Position numbers and translations under genes: made by a program. Below, in pieces: positions 34,402 through 43,059 of a stretch of DNA of 59,729 nucleotides. Under the pieces are notes generated by a model. The model did not search any database. It saw only the letters and a program-made list of their open reading frames with translations, and was not told the origin of the DNA. Within the stretch, counting starts at the first letter, position 1. Each line of letters starts with the position of its first letter. Source of the stretch: Mangrovimicrobium sediminis (GTDB taxonomy: Bacteria > Pseudomonadota > Gammaproteobacteria > Pseudomonadales > Halieaceae). The stretch spans positions 1 through 59,729 of the forward strand of contig NZ_SRLE01000010.1 of NCBI RefSeq assembly GCF_004745945.1. The letters are read 5' to 3'.

Positions 34402-36018
34402 TCAGTCGGCCAGCAACTCGTCGCGAATGCGGTGCTTGAGCACCTTGCCGGCGTCGTTCTTCGGCAGGCTCTCGCGCAGCGCCACCTGCTCGGGAATCTT
34501 GAACTTCGCCACCCCCAGGCCGACCAGGAACTCGCGCAGGCTGTCGACGTCCGGCTGCGCGGCACCAGAAGGGACAATCACGGCGCAGGCGCGCTCGCCG
34601 GTTTTCGGATCCGGCAGGCCGACAATGGCCACCTCGCCGATGCCGGGATGGCCGAGCAGCAGGTCCTCGACCTCCTTGGGCGCGATGTTCTCGCCGTTGC
34701 GGATGATGATGTCCTTGATGCGCCCGGCGATCACCAGGTAATCGCCGTCCACCCAGCGGCCGAGGTCGCCGGTGCGGTAGTAGCCCTCGGCGTCGAAGAC
34801 TTTCTCCTCGTCGTCCGCGTGCACGTAACCAACCAGCATCTGCGGCCCGCGCGCCAGTACCTCGCCGGCCTCGGACAGGCGGATGCTGGCGATGCCGGCG
34901 CGGCCGTCGGTCTCCGCGGCGTGGTCGATATCGCCGTCCGCGGTGCAGCCCACGGTGGTCACCGGCACCTCGGTGGAGCCGTAGACCCGGGTGACCACCG
35001 CGCGCTCGAAATAATCCGCCGCCTCGCGCACCAGCGAAGGCGGCACCGAGGCGCCGCCGCAGATGAACACCTTGAGGTCCGGCAGGCGGGTATCCGCGGC
35101 GCGCGCGGCCTCGAGCAGGGCGACCAGGAACGGCGTGGCGCCGGCGAAGTGGCTGACCTTTTCCGCGCGCATGTGCGCGACCGCCTCCTGCGGGTCCCAG
35201 CGCTCCATCAGCACCGCCTTGGCGCCGAGCAGCAGCGGGATCTCGAAGGCGTAGATAGAACCGCCGATATGGCTGATCGGCGAGGCGACCAGGAAGCTGT
35301 CGCCGGGGTCGATGCGCCAGTGCTCACCGAGCTGGCGGATCAGCGCGTGGATGGAGTTGTGGCTGTGCATCACGCCCTTGGGGCTGCCGGTGGTGCCCGA
35401 GGTGTACATGATCATGCGCACCGCGTCGGGCTCCGGCGGCTGCGGTTCGGCGCCCTGCCCGTCCGCGAACAGGTCCGCGTAGGCGGTGTGCGGGCCGGCG
35501 TCGCCGCGCAGCACGACGACCTCGGGCGGCGTATCCAGCGCGCCGACGACATTGCCCAGCATCTGCACGTAGTCGTAGCCGCGGAACTGGGCCGGGATGA
35601 AGATGAAGCGGCTGTCGACATCCGCGAGCATGAAGCGCAGGTCGTGCTCGCGCAGGGAGGGCAGCACCGGGTGGGCGACCATACCGGCCAGCGTCGCCGC
35701 CACGTAGATCACCGCCGCCTCGTGCCAGTTGGGCAGCATGAAGGAGACCACGCTGCCCGGCGCCTGTCGCGCTGCGAGGTAGCGCGCCATCGCCTGGGCC
35801 TGGGCGTACAGGGTCTGCGCGTCCAGGCGCACCTCGCCCTCAACCAGCAGTTCCCGGCCCGGGTCCTCGCGCGCGATGCGCGCCAGGGTGTCGGCCAGTG
35901 TTTCGTTCACCCACAGGCCGCTTTCATACGCCTGCTGCGCGCGGTCCTCGTCCCAGCGAATCGAATGCCCGGCAATAAGCCGCCGTCCCCGGCTGTGCGT
36001 GGTCTCGGTACTCGTCAT
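34402..36018 (-). CDS. AMP-dependent acyl-CoA synthetase/ligase
   Basis: The ATG at 36018 gives 538 residues (a TTG two codons earlier is also possible). The adenylation signature M-Y-T-S-G-T-T-G-S-P-K-G-V lies near residue 187, Y-G-S-T-E-V-P near 330, Y-R-T-G-D-L-G-R-W near 415 and the C-terminal catalytic Lys in L-P-K-N-D-A-G-K-V-L-K. It activates a carboxylic acid to its CoA thioester. Specificity is not readable. It is divergent from the SDR-P450 operon, 148 bases away, and is the obvious entry enzyme for that pathway. Confidence 0.92.
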   Translation of the reverse strand: MTSTETTHSRGRRLIAGHSIRWDEDRAQQAYESGLWVNETLADTLARIAREDPGRELLVEGEVRLDAQTLYAQAQAMARYLAARQAPGSVVSFMLPNWHEAAVIYVAATLAGMVAHPVLPSLREHDLRFMLADVDSRFIFIPAQFRGYDYVQMLGNVVGALDTPPEVVVLRGDAGPHTAYADLFADGQGAEPQPPEPDAVRMIMYTSGTTGSPKGVMHSHNSIHALIRQLGEHWRIDPGDSFLVASPISHIGGSIYAFEIPLLLGAKAVLMERWDPQEAVAHMRAEKVSHFAGATPFLVALLEAARAADTRLPDLKVFICGGASVPPSLVREAADYFERAVVTRVYGSTEVPVTTVGCTADGDIDHAAETDGRAGIASIRLSEAGEVLARGPQMLVGYVHADDEEKVFDAEGYYRTGDLGRWVDGDYLVIAGRIKDIIIRNGENIAPKEVEDLLLGHPGIGEVAIVGLPDPKTGERACAVIVPSGAAQPDVDSLREFLVGLGVAKFKIPEQVALRESLPKNDAGKVLKHRIRDELLAD

Positions 36019-36166
36019 AGCCAATAGTCAACACAGATGATTATAATACGCTTCATTTTACTGGGGCCGCGCGCTAAAGTACACGCGGCCCGGCAAGGCC
36101 GTACACGCCCGCGAGCTGTGGATAGGCCCGCCCCAAGACTACGCAATAATAAGGAGCCCTGACAGG
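36019..36166. promoter_or_regulatory. divergent promoter region of the ligase and P450 operons
   Basis: ATTATAAT at 36040-36047 gives a near-consensus -10 box readable on both strands, in an AT-rich patch unlike its surroundings. No -35 box of good quality is visible on either side, which suggests activator-dependent promoters. An AAGGAGCC ribosome site precedes the SDR gene. Confidence 0.5.
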
Positions 36167-36925
36167 ATGGAAGTAGCGATTATTACCGGCGCCGGCAGCG
36201 GCATCGGCCTGGCTACGGCGAAAGAACTGCACGCCCGCGGCATGGCGGTCGTCGGCATCGGCCGCGACCCGGCCAAGCTGGAGCAATTGGCCGAGATCAT
36301 CGGCGACGAGGAGCGCCTGGTCACACTGTCGGTGGACATCACGACCGACGAGGCCCCGGCGGCCATCGTCGACCTCACCCTGCAGCGCTTCGGCCGCATC
36401 GACTACCTGATCAACAACGCCGGTATCGGCAGCCCCAAGCCGCTGCACGAGACCGACGACGATACCCTGGACCACTTCCTCGGCATCATGCTGCGCGCGC
36501 CCTTCCGTCTGGCGCGCGACGTCATCACCCACATGCAGCCGGGTTCGGCGATCATCAACATCACCTCCACCTTCGCCGTGGTCGGCGGCCGCCGCGGCGG
36601 CGCCTATTCCGCGGCCAAGGGCGGCCTGACCTCGCTGACCCAGCATATCGCCTGCGAGTACGGCGCCACGGGTATCCGCGCCAACTGCGTGGCCCCCGGC
36701 GTGACCATGACCGACATGGTACGCGAGCGCATGAACGACAAGGGCTTCCGCCGCATGCAGGTGGACATGACCCCCTACCCGCGCCTCGGTGAAGCCGAGG
36801 ACGTGGCCAGCACCATCGCTTTCCTGTGTTCCAAGGGCGGCGAGTTCATCAACGGCCAGACCATCGTTGTCGACGGCGGCTGGTCGAGCACCAAATACCT
36901 CTCGCCCGAGGCCCTGAACGCCTGA
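36167..36925 (+). CDS. short-chain dehydrogenase/reductase
   Basis: This 252-residue classical SDR has the cofactor turn T-G-A-G-S-G-I-G near residues 6-13, N-N-A-G at about 85-88 and the catalytic Y-S-A-A-K at about 145-149. The end of the chain has G-G-E-F-I-N-G-Q-T-I-V-V-D-G-G, as in 3-oxoacyl or hydroxysteroid type SDRs. It is the first gene of a six-gene operon with a P450 next (45-base gap), so it may oxidise the alcohol formed by hydroxylation. Confidence 0.93.
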   Translation: MEVAIITGAGSGIGLATAKELHARGMAVVGIGRDPAKLEQLAEIIGDEERLVTLSVDITTDEAPAAIVDLTLQRFGRIDYLINNAGIGSPKPLHETDDDTLDHFLGIMLRAPFRLARDVITHMQPGSAIINITSTFAVVGGRRGGAYSAAKGGLTSLTQHIACEYGATGIRANCVAPGVTMTDMVRERMNDKGFRRMQVDMTPYPRLGEAEDVASTIAFLCSKGGEFINGQTIVVDGGWSSTKYLSPEALNA

Positions 36926-36970
36926 GGCGACCCATAACGATAAAATAAGACGCCCGGAGGCGCTGCCGCC

Positions 36971-38191
36971 ATGCCGTCCATCGAAGAGCTCGACCTGCTG
37001 GAGCTGCCGGTACTGGAGCCCAGTTTCGCCACCGACCCGCTGCCCGGCTTCGCCGCCGCGCGGGAGTGGCACCCGTGGCTGGCGAAGAGCGCCGTGGGCT
37101 ACCTGGTGCACGAGTACGAGGCCATCAAGGACCTGTACTTCATGGACGACCACCTGGAGTTTGCCACCGCCAATATCGTCGAACACATGGGTGCCAGGGG
37201 CACGCCCTGGGGTGACTTCACCGAGGGACTGATGATCGTCAAGCAGGGCGAGGAGCACGACCGCGTGCGCAGCAACGTCGCCCCCGCCTTCACCCCGCGC
37301 AACGTCAACAAGTACCGCGGCCTGATGCGCGAGACGGTCTCGAAACTGCTCGACGAGTGGGCCCCGCGCGGCGCCTTCGACTTCGCCGAGTTCGCCGCCA
37401 ATTTCCCGGTGCGCGTGATGTGCGGCGTGATCGGCGCCTCGCCGGACGTGGTGCCGCCGCTGCGCCACGCCCTGGAAACCCAGGGCATGAGCTTCAGCAT
37501 GGACCCGTCGATACTGCCCACGGCCAATGCTGCCATCACCCAGCTGCTCGACTTCGCCGACACCTTCATCAGCGAGCGCCAGCGCGACGGCAACCCGGGC
37601 GCGCCGGACCTGCTCGACGAACTGCTCGCCGCCAACAGCGACGGCAAGCTCAGCGACGCGGAGATGCGCAACCTGCTGGTGTTCGTGTTCGCCGCCGGTT
37701 ACGACACGTCAAAAAACATGCTCACCTTCACCCTGTACGAGATGCTGCAGCGGCCCCAGATGTGGGAGCGCTGCGCCGAGGACCTCGGCTACTGCACCCA
37801 GGTGATGGAGGAGACCCTGCGCTACCACAGCGTCTCCAACGTGCCGCGCACGGTGAGCCGGGAATTCACCTACCGCGACGTGACCTTTCCCGTGGGTACC
37901 AACCTGCAGTTCATCCTCACCCTGTCCGGCCGCGACCCGCGCGCCTACGAGGACGCAGAGCGCTTCGACCCCGGGCGCAAGGCCGCCAACCGGCACCTGG
38001 CCTTCGGCCGCGGCATGCACATCTGCCTGGGCCAGTTCCTGGCCCGCGCGCAGATCGAGGAGGGCCTGCACCTGATGGCACAGCGCCTGCGCAAACCGAA
38101 ACTGGCCGGAGAGGTGACCTGGCGTCCCTTCGTCGGCGTGTGGGGCATTCGCAGCCTGCCCATCGAGTTCGAACCCGCAGCGGTGCACTGA
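36971..38191 (+). CDS. cytochrome P450
   Basis: This 406-residue soluble bacterial P450 has the oxygen-activation motif A-A-G-Y-D-T-S near residue 240, E-E-T-L-R (the ExxR motif) near 280 and the haem loop F-G-R-G-M-H-I-C-L-G with ligand Cys352. Bacterial P450s of this length are cytoplasmic and use separate ferredoxins and reductases; none is encoded in the window. The probable reaction is regioselective hydroxylation of a hydrophobic acid or its CoA ester. It sits between two SDR genes, 45 and 34 bases from them. Confidence 0.95.
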   Translation: MPSIEELDLLELPVLEPSFATDPLPGFAAAREWHPWLAKSAVGYLVHEYEAIKDLYFMDDHLEFATANIVEHMGARGTPWGDFTEGLMIVKQGEEHDRVRSNVAPAFTPRNVNKYRGLMRETVSKLLDEWAPRGAFDFAEFAANFPVRVMCGVIGASPDVVPPLRHALETQGMSFSMDPSILPTANAAITQLLDFADTFISERQRDGNPGAPDLLDELLAANSDGKLSDAEMRNLLVFVFAAGYDTSKNMLTFTLYEMLQRPQMWERCAEDLGYCTQVMEETLRYHSVSNVPRTVSREFTYRDVTFPVGTNLQFILTLSGRDPRAYEDAERFDPGRKAANRHLAFGRGMHICLGQFLARAQIEEGLHLMAQRLRKPKLAGEVTWRPFVGVWGIRSLPIEFEPAAVH

Positions 38192-38225
38192 CGCCGCACA
38201 GACAACGATAACTGGAGGACTTCAC

Positions 38226-39071
38226 ATGTTGCAGGACAGCCTGAGACTCGACGGCCGCGTGGTACTGGTGGCCGGCGCCGGCGGCGGCGGACTCGGCACC
38301 ACCGTGTGCCGCATGGCCGCCGAGCAGGGTGCCACTGTGGTGGCGGCGGACCGCACCCAGGCCAAGCTGGACCAGGACATCGCGCCGCTCATCGCCGAGG
38401 GCCTGTCGATTGTCACCGTAGTGGCCGACCTGCAGACCGAGGAGGGCATCGCCGCCGCCATGGACGCCGCGCGCGCCGCGCCCGGCACCCTGTTCGGCCT
38501 GGTCACCATGGTCGGCGGCGGTCCCGCCCACACCTGGGCGCCGGCGACCAAGATGAGCCGCGAGTCCTGGCACGAGATGTTCTCCAAGAACCTGGAATCG
38601 ATGTTCTTCATGGCCCAGGCCTTCGCTGCGGAACTGCAGGCGCAGTCCCTGCGCGGCGCGATTGTCGCGGTATCCTCGATCAGCGGCCTCGGCGCCGGCC
38701 CGTATCACATCGCCTACGCCACCGCGAAGGCGGCGATCCCGCCGGTGGTGCGCACCATGGCGCTGGAGCTGGCAAAGTCGGACATCCGCGTCAACGCGGT
38801 GGCGCCGGCGGCGATGATCGGGCCGAAATCCCTGCTGCCGCCCAACCCGGAACTGGAGGGGCGCGCCATTCCCATGGCCCGCCAGGGGCAGCACGCGGAA
38901 GTGGCGGCGAGCATCATGTTCCTGCTCACCGACATGGGCAGCTACGTCACCGGCCAGTGCCTGACCGTGGACGGCGGCATCACCCTGAAGCACGCGCACA
39001 TCGACGAGGACAACACGCCGGTGATGATCACCAACGAGGCCTTCCTCAAGGCGATGAAGGGCGAGGCCTGA
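38226..39071 (+). CDS. SDR-family oxidoreductase with atypical nucleotide loop
   Basis: This 281-residue protein has an SDR fold with V-A-G-A-G-G-G-G-L-G-T-T in place of the usual TGxxxGIG, so the cofactor loop is glycine-extended. The catalytic Y-A-T-A-K is present near residue 162, after a Ser-Ser-Ile strand. The C-terminal G-Q-C-L-T-V-D-G-G is normal. A GAGG site precedes the ATG. It follows the P450 gene in the operon and probably acts on a CoA-bound or hydroxylated intermediate. Confidence 0.88.
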   Translation: MLQDSLRLDGRVVLVAGAGGGGLGTTVCRMAAEQGATVVAADRTQAKLDQDIAPLIAEGLSIVTVVADLQTEEGIAAAMDAARAAPGTLFGLVTMVGGGPAHTWAPATKMSRESWHEMFSKNLESMFFMAQAFAAELQAQSLRGAIVAVSSISGLGAGPYHIAYATAKAAIPPVVRTMALELAKSDIRVNAVAPAAMIGPKSLLPPNPELEGRAIPMARQGQHAEVAASIMFLLTDMGSYVTGQCLTVDGGITLKHAHIDEDNTPVMITNEAFLKAMKGEA

Positions 39072-39102
39072 GCCGCGCGGCCAGGCGCCCGGGGGAGCAG
39101 AC

Positions 39103-39816
39103 ATGGAAACACGCAGGATCACCTATAGCGACGGCAACACCGATTACCTCGGCGAGCTGTACTGGGAGGCCGGGGATGCCCCGCGTCCCGGTATCGTGGT
39201 CTTCCCCGAGGCTTTCGGCCTCAACGACCACGCCCGCGAGCGCGCCCGGCGCCTGGCGGCGATAGGCTATGTCGCCTTCGCCGCGGACCTGCACGGCGGC
39301 GGCGCGATTCTCGACAGCATGGAAGCCCTGGGCCCGCGCATGCAGGCCCTGTTCGCCGACCGCACACTGTGGCGCGCCATGGCCGGCGCGGCGCTGGATA
39401 CCCTGGCGGCGCAGGCCGAGGCAGACGCCGGCAAGCTCGGCGCCATCGGCTTCTGTTTCGGCGGCGCCACCTGCCTGGAGCTGGCGCGCAGCGGCGCCGC
39501 GCTGGCCGGCATCGCCAGCTTCCACGGCGGCCTCAAGGAAGAGATCGACGGCGACGCCGGCCGCATCCGCGCCAGCGTGCTGGTATTGCACGGCGCCGAG
39601 GACCCGCTGCTGGGCGCCGGGACCATCGACGCGGTCATGACCGAGTTTCGCCGCGACCAGGTGGACTGGCAGTTCACCTATTACGGCAATGCGCTGCACA
39701 GCTTCACCGACCCGGAAGCGGACACGCGCGGCATGGACGGCCTGGCCTACGACGCGCGCACCGAGGCGCGCTCATGGAACGCCATGGCGGCCTTTTTCGA
39801 CGAACTATTCAACTGA
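39103..39816 (+). CDS. dienelactone hydrolase family protein
   Basis: This 237-residue alpha/beta hydrolase uses a Cys nucleophile, seen in I-G-F-C-F-G-G-A near residue 110, with Asp in L-H-G-A-E-D-P-L near 167 and His in A-L-H-S-F-T near 200. Dienelactone hydrolases open enol-lactone rings; other family members act on thioesters or lactones. In this operon it could open a lactone formed after ring oxygenation or cut a CoA thioester. Confidence 0.9.
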   Translation: METRRITYSDGNTDYLGELYWEAGDAPRPGIVVFPEAFGLNDHARERARRLAAIGYVAFAADLHGGGAILDSMEALGPRMQALFADRTLWRAMAGAALDTLAAQAEADAGKLGAIGFCFGGATCLELARSGAALAGIASFHGGLKEEIDGDAGRIRASVLVLHGAEDPLLGAGTIDAVMTEFRRDQVDWQFTYYGNALHSFTDPEADTRGMDGLAYDARTEARSWNAMAAFFDELFN

Positions 39817-39851
39817 CTTCTTCGCACCAGAATTTATTACGGGAGTAACCA

Positions 39852-41018
39852 ATGAGCGACAAGACCCTCGACTGTTCCGATCTCGACCAATACATGGGCA
39901 AGCCGATCGACCCGGCGCGCATGAAGGAACCGCTGCACAACAACGATTTCCGCCGCTGGGTGCAGGCCATGCACTACCCCAACCTGCTGCACTACGACCA
40001 CGACTTCGCCGCGGAGGGTCGCTACGGCAAGATCGTGGCGCCGCAATCCTTCGCCGTGTCCTGCGACGACGGCCACGGTGCCGGCCCCGCCTGCGTCGGC
40101 CGCATCAACGACTCGCACCTGCTGTTCGGCGGTGACGAGTGGTGGTTCTACGGGCCGAAGATCTTCGGCGGCGACGAGATCACCAACGAGAAGATCCCGC
40201 TGGACTACGTGGTGAAGGAAACCGGTTTCGCCGGCCCCACCTGCTTCCAGCGCGGCGACAACAACTACTACAACCAGGACGGCGACCTGATCGCCAAGCA
40301 GCGCTCCACCTCCATCCGCTACCGCCGCGACCTGGCCGAGGAAAAGGGCGTGGACCCGGCGGCCATGGACGACCCGGAGTGGACCGACGAGGCGCTGGAC
40401 GACCTCGAGCCGAAGAAGTACGAATACATCAAGATGATGCACGAGCTGGGCCACGGCAAGCGCTACTGGGATGACATCAACGTCGGCGACAGCCTGCCCA
40501 CGCGCATCATCGGCCCGCACACCATCGCCAGCTTCACCACCGAGTGGCGCGCCTACCTGTTCACCATCTGGGGCGGCACCCACCGCCCGGGCCTGGACAT
40601 GGAAGCCATGGGCTTCACCAAGGAAATGGCCGGCTATGAAAACGACCCGGTGATGGAGCGCGACAACCCGGAGTGGACCGACGGCGCCTACTTCGGCCCC
40701 TCCCGCGGCCACCTGTTCCCGCGCTACGCGCGCATGATCGGCATGCCGCGCGCCTACGGCTACGGCGCCTCCATGGGCGCGTGGATCCTCGACTACCTGG
40801 CCGGCTGGGCGGGCGAGTGGGGCCAGGTGGTGCACTGCAACTCCTCCTACCGCGGCCCCGCCTTCACCGGTGAGGCGACCATCATGAACGCCGACGTGGT
40901 GGAGAAACTGACCGATGACGAGGGCCGCAACCTGATCCAGGTGAAGATGAAGATGACCTCGCATCTGGGCAACACCATGGCCACCGCGACCGCGGAAATC
41001 GAACTGCCGAAGAAGTAG
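39852..41018 (+). CDS. FAS1-like/MaoC-type dehydratase with two hotdog domains
   Basis: This 388-residue protein has two hotdog folds in tandem. The N-terminal one (about 30-150) contains K-I-V-A-P-Q-S-F-A and F-G-G-D-E-W-W-F-Y; the C-terminal one (about 205-385) contains W-D-D-I-N-V-G-D-S-L-P and the G-P-A-F-T-G-E strand, typical of MaoC-like acyl-CoA hydratases. Double-hotdog hydratases act on CoA esters in beta-oxidation, including steroid side-chain degradation. It is 33 bases after the dienelactone hydrolase gene and eight bases before the HSD17B4-like SDR, the normal order of hydratase then dehydrogenase. Confidence 0.85.
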   Translation: MSDKTLDCSDLDQYMGKPIDPARMKEPLHNNDFRRWVQAMHYPNLLHYDHDFAAEGRYGKIVAPQSFAVSCDDGHGAGPACVGRINDSHLLFGGDEWWFYGPKIFGGDEITNEKIPLDYVVKETGFAGPTCFQRGDNNYYNQDGDLIAKQRSTSIRYRRDLAEEKGVDPAAMDDPEWTDEALDDLEPKKYEYIKMMHELGHGKRYWDDINVGDSLPTRIIGPHTIASFTTEWRAYLFTIWGGTHRPGLDMEAMGFTKEMAGYENDPVMERDNPEWTDGAYFGPSRGHLFPRYARMIGMPRAYGYGASMGAWILDYLAGWAGEWGQVVHCNSSYRGPAFTGEATIMNADVVEKLTDDEGRNLIQVKMKMTSHLGNTMATATAEIELPKK

Positions 41019-41026
41019 GGGCGACC

Positions 41027-41938
41027 ATGGAAGACCTGAACTTCGACGGCCGCGTCGCCGTCATCACCGGCGCCGGCCGCGGCCTGGGCCGCGCCTACGC
41101 GTTACTGCTGGGCGCCAACGGTGCGAAGGTCGTGGTCAACGACCTCGGTGGCTCGCTGCAGGGGGACGGCCCCGATGCCGGCCCCGCCCAGGCGGTGGTC
41201 GACGAGATCCGCGCCGCCGGCGGCGAGGCGGTGGCCAATACCGATTCCGTGGCGACGCCCGAGGGTGGCCAGGCGATCATCCAGGCCGCGCTGGACAACT
41301 ACGGCCGCATCGACATCCTCATCCACAACGCCGGCAACGTGCGTCCGAGTCCGCTCAAAGAGATGAGCTACGAGGACTTCAACGCGGTGCTCGACGTGCA
41401 CCTCAAGGGCGCTTTCCATGTGGTGCGCCCGGCCTTCCCGCTGATGTGCGAGGCCGGCTATGGGCGCATCGTGCTCACCTCGTCGATCGGCGGGTTGTAC
41501 GGCAACAAGAGCGTGGTGAACTACGGCGTGTCCAAGGCCGGCATGATCGGGCTGTCCAACGTGGTCGCCATCGAGGGCGAGGCCGAGGGCGTGAAGTGCA
41601 ACGTGATCGTCCCCGCGGCGGTGACGCGCATGGCCGAGGGCATCGACATCTCCGCCTACCCGCCCATGGAACCGGAACTGGTCGCCCCCACCGTCGGCTG
41701 GCTGGCCCACGAGGACTGCTCGGTGACCGGCGAGATGCTGGTGGCGATCGCCGGCCGCGTGGCCCGCGCCTACGTGGCGGAAACCCCCGGCGTCTACCAA
41801 CCCGCCTGGACCATGCGCGAGGTGGGAGAGCACATGGATGAGATCCGGGATACTTCCGAGCCGCTGCTGTTCCCGGTCACCACCGGGCATGTGGACCACA
41901 TCGTCTACAGCTTCGGCCGCGCCAACGCGGGCAAGTGA
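41027..41938 (+). CDS. SDR family, HSD17B4/peroxisomal multifunctional-enzyme-like 3-hydroxyacyl-CoA dehydrogenase
   Basis: This 303-residue SDR has V-I-T-G-A-G-R-G-L-G-R-A-Y-A at residues 11-24 and V-V-V-N-D-L-G-G directly after, the fingerprint of the dehydrogenase part of eukaryotic multifunctional enzyme type 2. The active site is N-Y-G-V-S-K near residue 165 and H-N-A-G-N near 98. It would oxidise a 3-hydroxyacyl-CoA to the ketoacyl-CoA after the preceding hydratase. The C-terminal extension of about 50 residues is normal for this subgroup. It is the last gene of the operon and ends near a strong hairpin. Confidence 0.9.
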   Translation: MEDLNFDGRVAVITGAGRGLGRAYALLLGANGAKVVVNDLGGSLQGDGPDAGPAQAVVDEIRAAGGEAVANTDSVATPEGGQAIIQAALDNYGRIDILIHNAGNVRPSPLKEMSYEDFNAVLDVHLKGAFHVVRPAFPLMCEAGYGRIVLTSSIGGLYGNKSVVNYGVSKAGMIGLSNVVAIEGEAEGVKCNVIVPAAVTRMAEGIDISAYPPMEPELVAPTVGWLAHEDCSVTGEMLVAIAGRVARAYVAETPGVYQPAWTMREVGEHMDEIRDTSEPLLFPVTTGHVDHIVYSFGRANAGK

Positions 41939-41973
41939 GCCGGGCACGGAGCGGGCGCTTGCTGTAACCCTTC

Positions 41974-42006
41974 CGGCCGGGGTCGATGTCTGATCGACCC
42001 CGGCCG
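41974..42006. terminator. 14-bp perfect hairpin between convergent genes
   Basis: CGGCCGGGGTCGAT and ATCGACCCCGGCCG form a perfect 14-base stem with a GTCTG loop. It lies between the SDR gene and the convergent VOC gene, so it probably stops transcription from both sides, although the following tract (TTCATTCC) is only weakly T-rich. Confidence 0.7.
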
Positions 42007-42024
42007 TTCATTCCACCTCTTCTC

Positions 42025-42465
42025 TTAGCCCGGCGCCTGCATCAACTCGATGCGGGTGCCGTCCGGGTCGGTACAGAACACGATCTTACCGAAGGCGGAA
42101 TCGATCCAGGTCTCCATGTGTACCTGGCCGCCATATTCCTTTACCGCGGCCATCACCGCCTCGATATCGGTTACGGTAAAGGTCATGTGCGTGATGCCGC
42201 GCTGGTTCATGGGGCGGCGCTCGGCCGGCCCGGTGACGCCGCCGCTGGAGGTCACCAGTTCGATGCGCATCCCGTTGTTGTGCAGCTGGCAGACATCCAC
42301 GGTCTGGCCAGGCAGTTCCAGCAACTGGTCCAGCGGCTCGCCCAGGCCCTCCATGCTGACGTCGGCGGTAAAGCCCAATGCCTCGCTGTAAAACGCTTTG
42401 GATTTTGCCAGGTCGCTGACGCACAGGCCGGTGTGCATCATGCTCACTACAGGGGATTCGCTCAT
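42025..42465 (-). CDS. VOC-family (glyoxalase I-like) protein
   Basis: This 146-residue protein has two VOC modules. Likely metal ligands are His in M-M-H-T-G-L-C near residue 11, His in G-I-T-H-M-T-F near 91 and Glu in G-T-R-I-E-L-M near 140. The motif V-S-D-L-A-K-S-K-A-F-Y-S-E-A-L-G-F is the usual start. It could isomerise methylmalonyl-CoA-like esters or act as a lyase; the family is broad. It faces the P450 operon across a terminator and may serve the same pathway. Confidence 0.85.
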   Translation of the reverse strand: MSESPVVSMMHTGLCVSDLAKSKAFYSEALGFTADVSMEGLGEPLDQLLELPGQTVDVCQLHNNGMRIELVTSSGGVTGPAERRPMNQRGITHMTFTVTDIEAVMAAVKEYGGQVHMETWIDSAFGKIVFCTDPDGTRIELMQAPG

Positions 42466-42731
42466 CGATTTTGCTCCTGAATTGTGGGGGTCGGGTTTGC
42501 GTTATTGATGCCGCGCACCGCGCGATTTTTTCCCGGCCGCCCCAACCCGACGGCCTGCAACCGCCTACCTTACCGCAACTCGGCTGCAACCCTGAATTTT
42601 TCCGCCTGCGCCACCGCGCGGCACACGCCATCGCCCACAACGCACTTCCCGCGTCGTCGAGTCCCTCGCGGAAGAAGTTACAAATTTTCGTAAGATTTAC
42701 ACGCGATTTACCCACCAGGGCACGCGAAACC

Positions 42732-42752
42732 CCTGAAATACCGGGTTTCAGG
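42732..42752. promoter_or_regulatory. palindrome CCTGAAA-taccggg-TTTCAGG
   Basis: Two perfect seven-base arms are separated by seven bases, ending four bases before a sigma-54-like promoter. A second overlapping pair, GAAACCC/GGGTTTC, shares the same sequence. It is placed where a regulator could control the adjacent promoter. Confidence 0.55.
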
Positions 42753-42756
42753 CGCA

Positions 42757-42772
42757 TGGCACGATCCTTGAA
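42757..42772 (+). promoter_or_regulatory. sigma-54 (RpoN)-type promoter
   Basis: TGGCACGATCCTTGAA matches the RpoN consensus TGGCACG-N4-TTGCW at every defined position except C to A at the -12 position. Spacing between the GG and the -12 element is correct. It would direct transcription of the Pmp3-like and BrkB-like genes downstream. Confidence 0.6.
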
Positions 42773-42844
42773 TTGACCTTGGTCACGAGCGCTGGCGATG
42801 CCGTCGAAGACGCCTGCGAAGACGCAACCGACGAGGAGACGATC

Positions 42845-43003
42845 ATGGACCTCATACGAATACTTTTCTCAATCCTGCTACCGCCGCTGGGCGTGTTCCT
42901 ACAGGTCGGCCTGGGCGGCGCGTTCTGGCTGAACATCCTGCTGACCATCCTGGGCTACATCCCCGGCATCATCCACGCCGTGTGGATCATCGCCAGGCGC
43001 TAA
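42845..43003 (+). CDS. Pmp3/YqaE (UPF0057) family small membrane protein
   Basis: The ATG at 42845, with GAGGAG nine bases upstream, gives 52 residues that are almost entirely two membrane helices: I-L-F-S-I-L-L-P-P-L-G-V-F-L near residues 6-19 and W-L-N-I-L-L-T-I-L-G-Y-I-P-G-I-I-H-A near 28-45, the Pmp3 signature. These proteins respond to salt, cold and membrane stress in plants, yeast and bacteria. It ends 20 bases before a terminator and 57 bases before the BrkB-like gene. Confidence 0.93.
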   Translation: MDLIRILFSILLPPLGVFLQVGLGGAFWLNILLTILGYIPGIIHAVWIIARR

Positions 43004-43022
43004 AACCTGCTGCGCGATAACC

Positions 43023-43047
43023 GCCCCGGATTCGTCCGGGGCCTTTT
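43023..43047 (+). terminator. Rho-independent terminator with UUCG tetraloop
   Basis: GCCCCGGA-TTCG-TCCGGGGC is an eight-base perfect stem closed by the extra-stable TTCG (UUCG) loop and followed by CTTTTTGG. It follows the Pmp3 gene, and its partial read-through could still express the next gene. Confidence 0.85.
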
Positions 43048-43059
43048 TGGGAACAGACA

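Larger units (their letters stand above)
42466..42844. other. intergenic region with sigma-54-like promoter and palindrome
   Basis: This 379-base gap separates the VOC gene from the small Pmp3-like gene. It is GC-rich up to about 42660; then an AT-rich patch (42670-42700), a 7-bp-arm palindrome and a sigma-54-like promoter follow (listed separately). No gene is credible; an upstream in-frame extension of the Pmp3 gene encodes an acidic peptide unlike the family. Confidence 0.6.

Noticed and set aside
42724-42749. Fatty-acid regulator (PsrA-type) site from GAAAC ... GTTTC
   Set aside because: The spacing of the arms does not fit the PsrA pattern and the same bases form a better CCTGAAA/TTTCAGG palindrome.
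42773-42844. N-terminal extension of the Pmp3-like protein
   Set aside because: It begins at a TTG, is highly acidic, lies at the sigma-54-like promoter and would make a Pmp3 protein of abnormal length; the ATG at 42845 has a good ribosome site.
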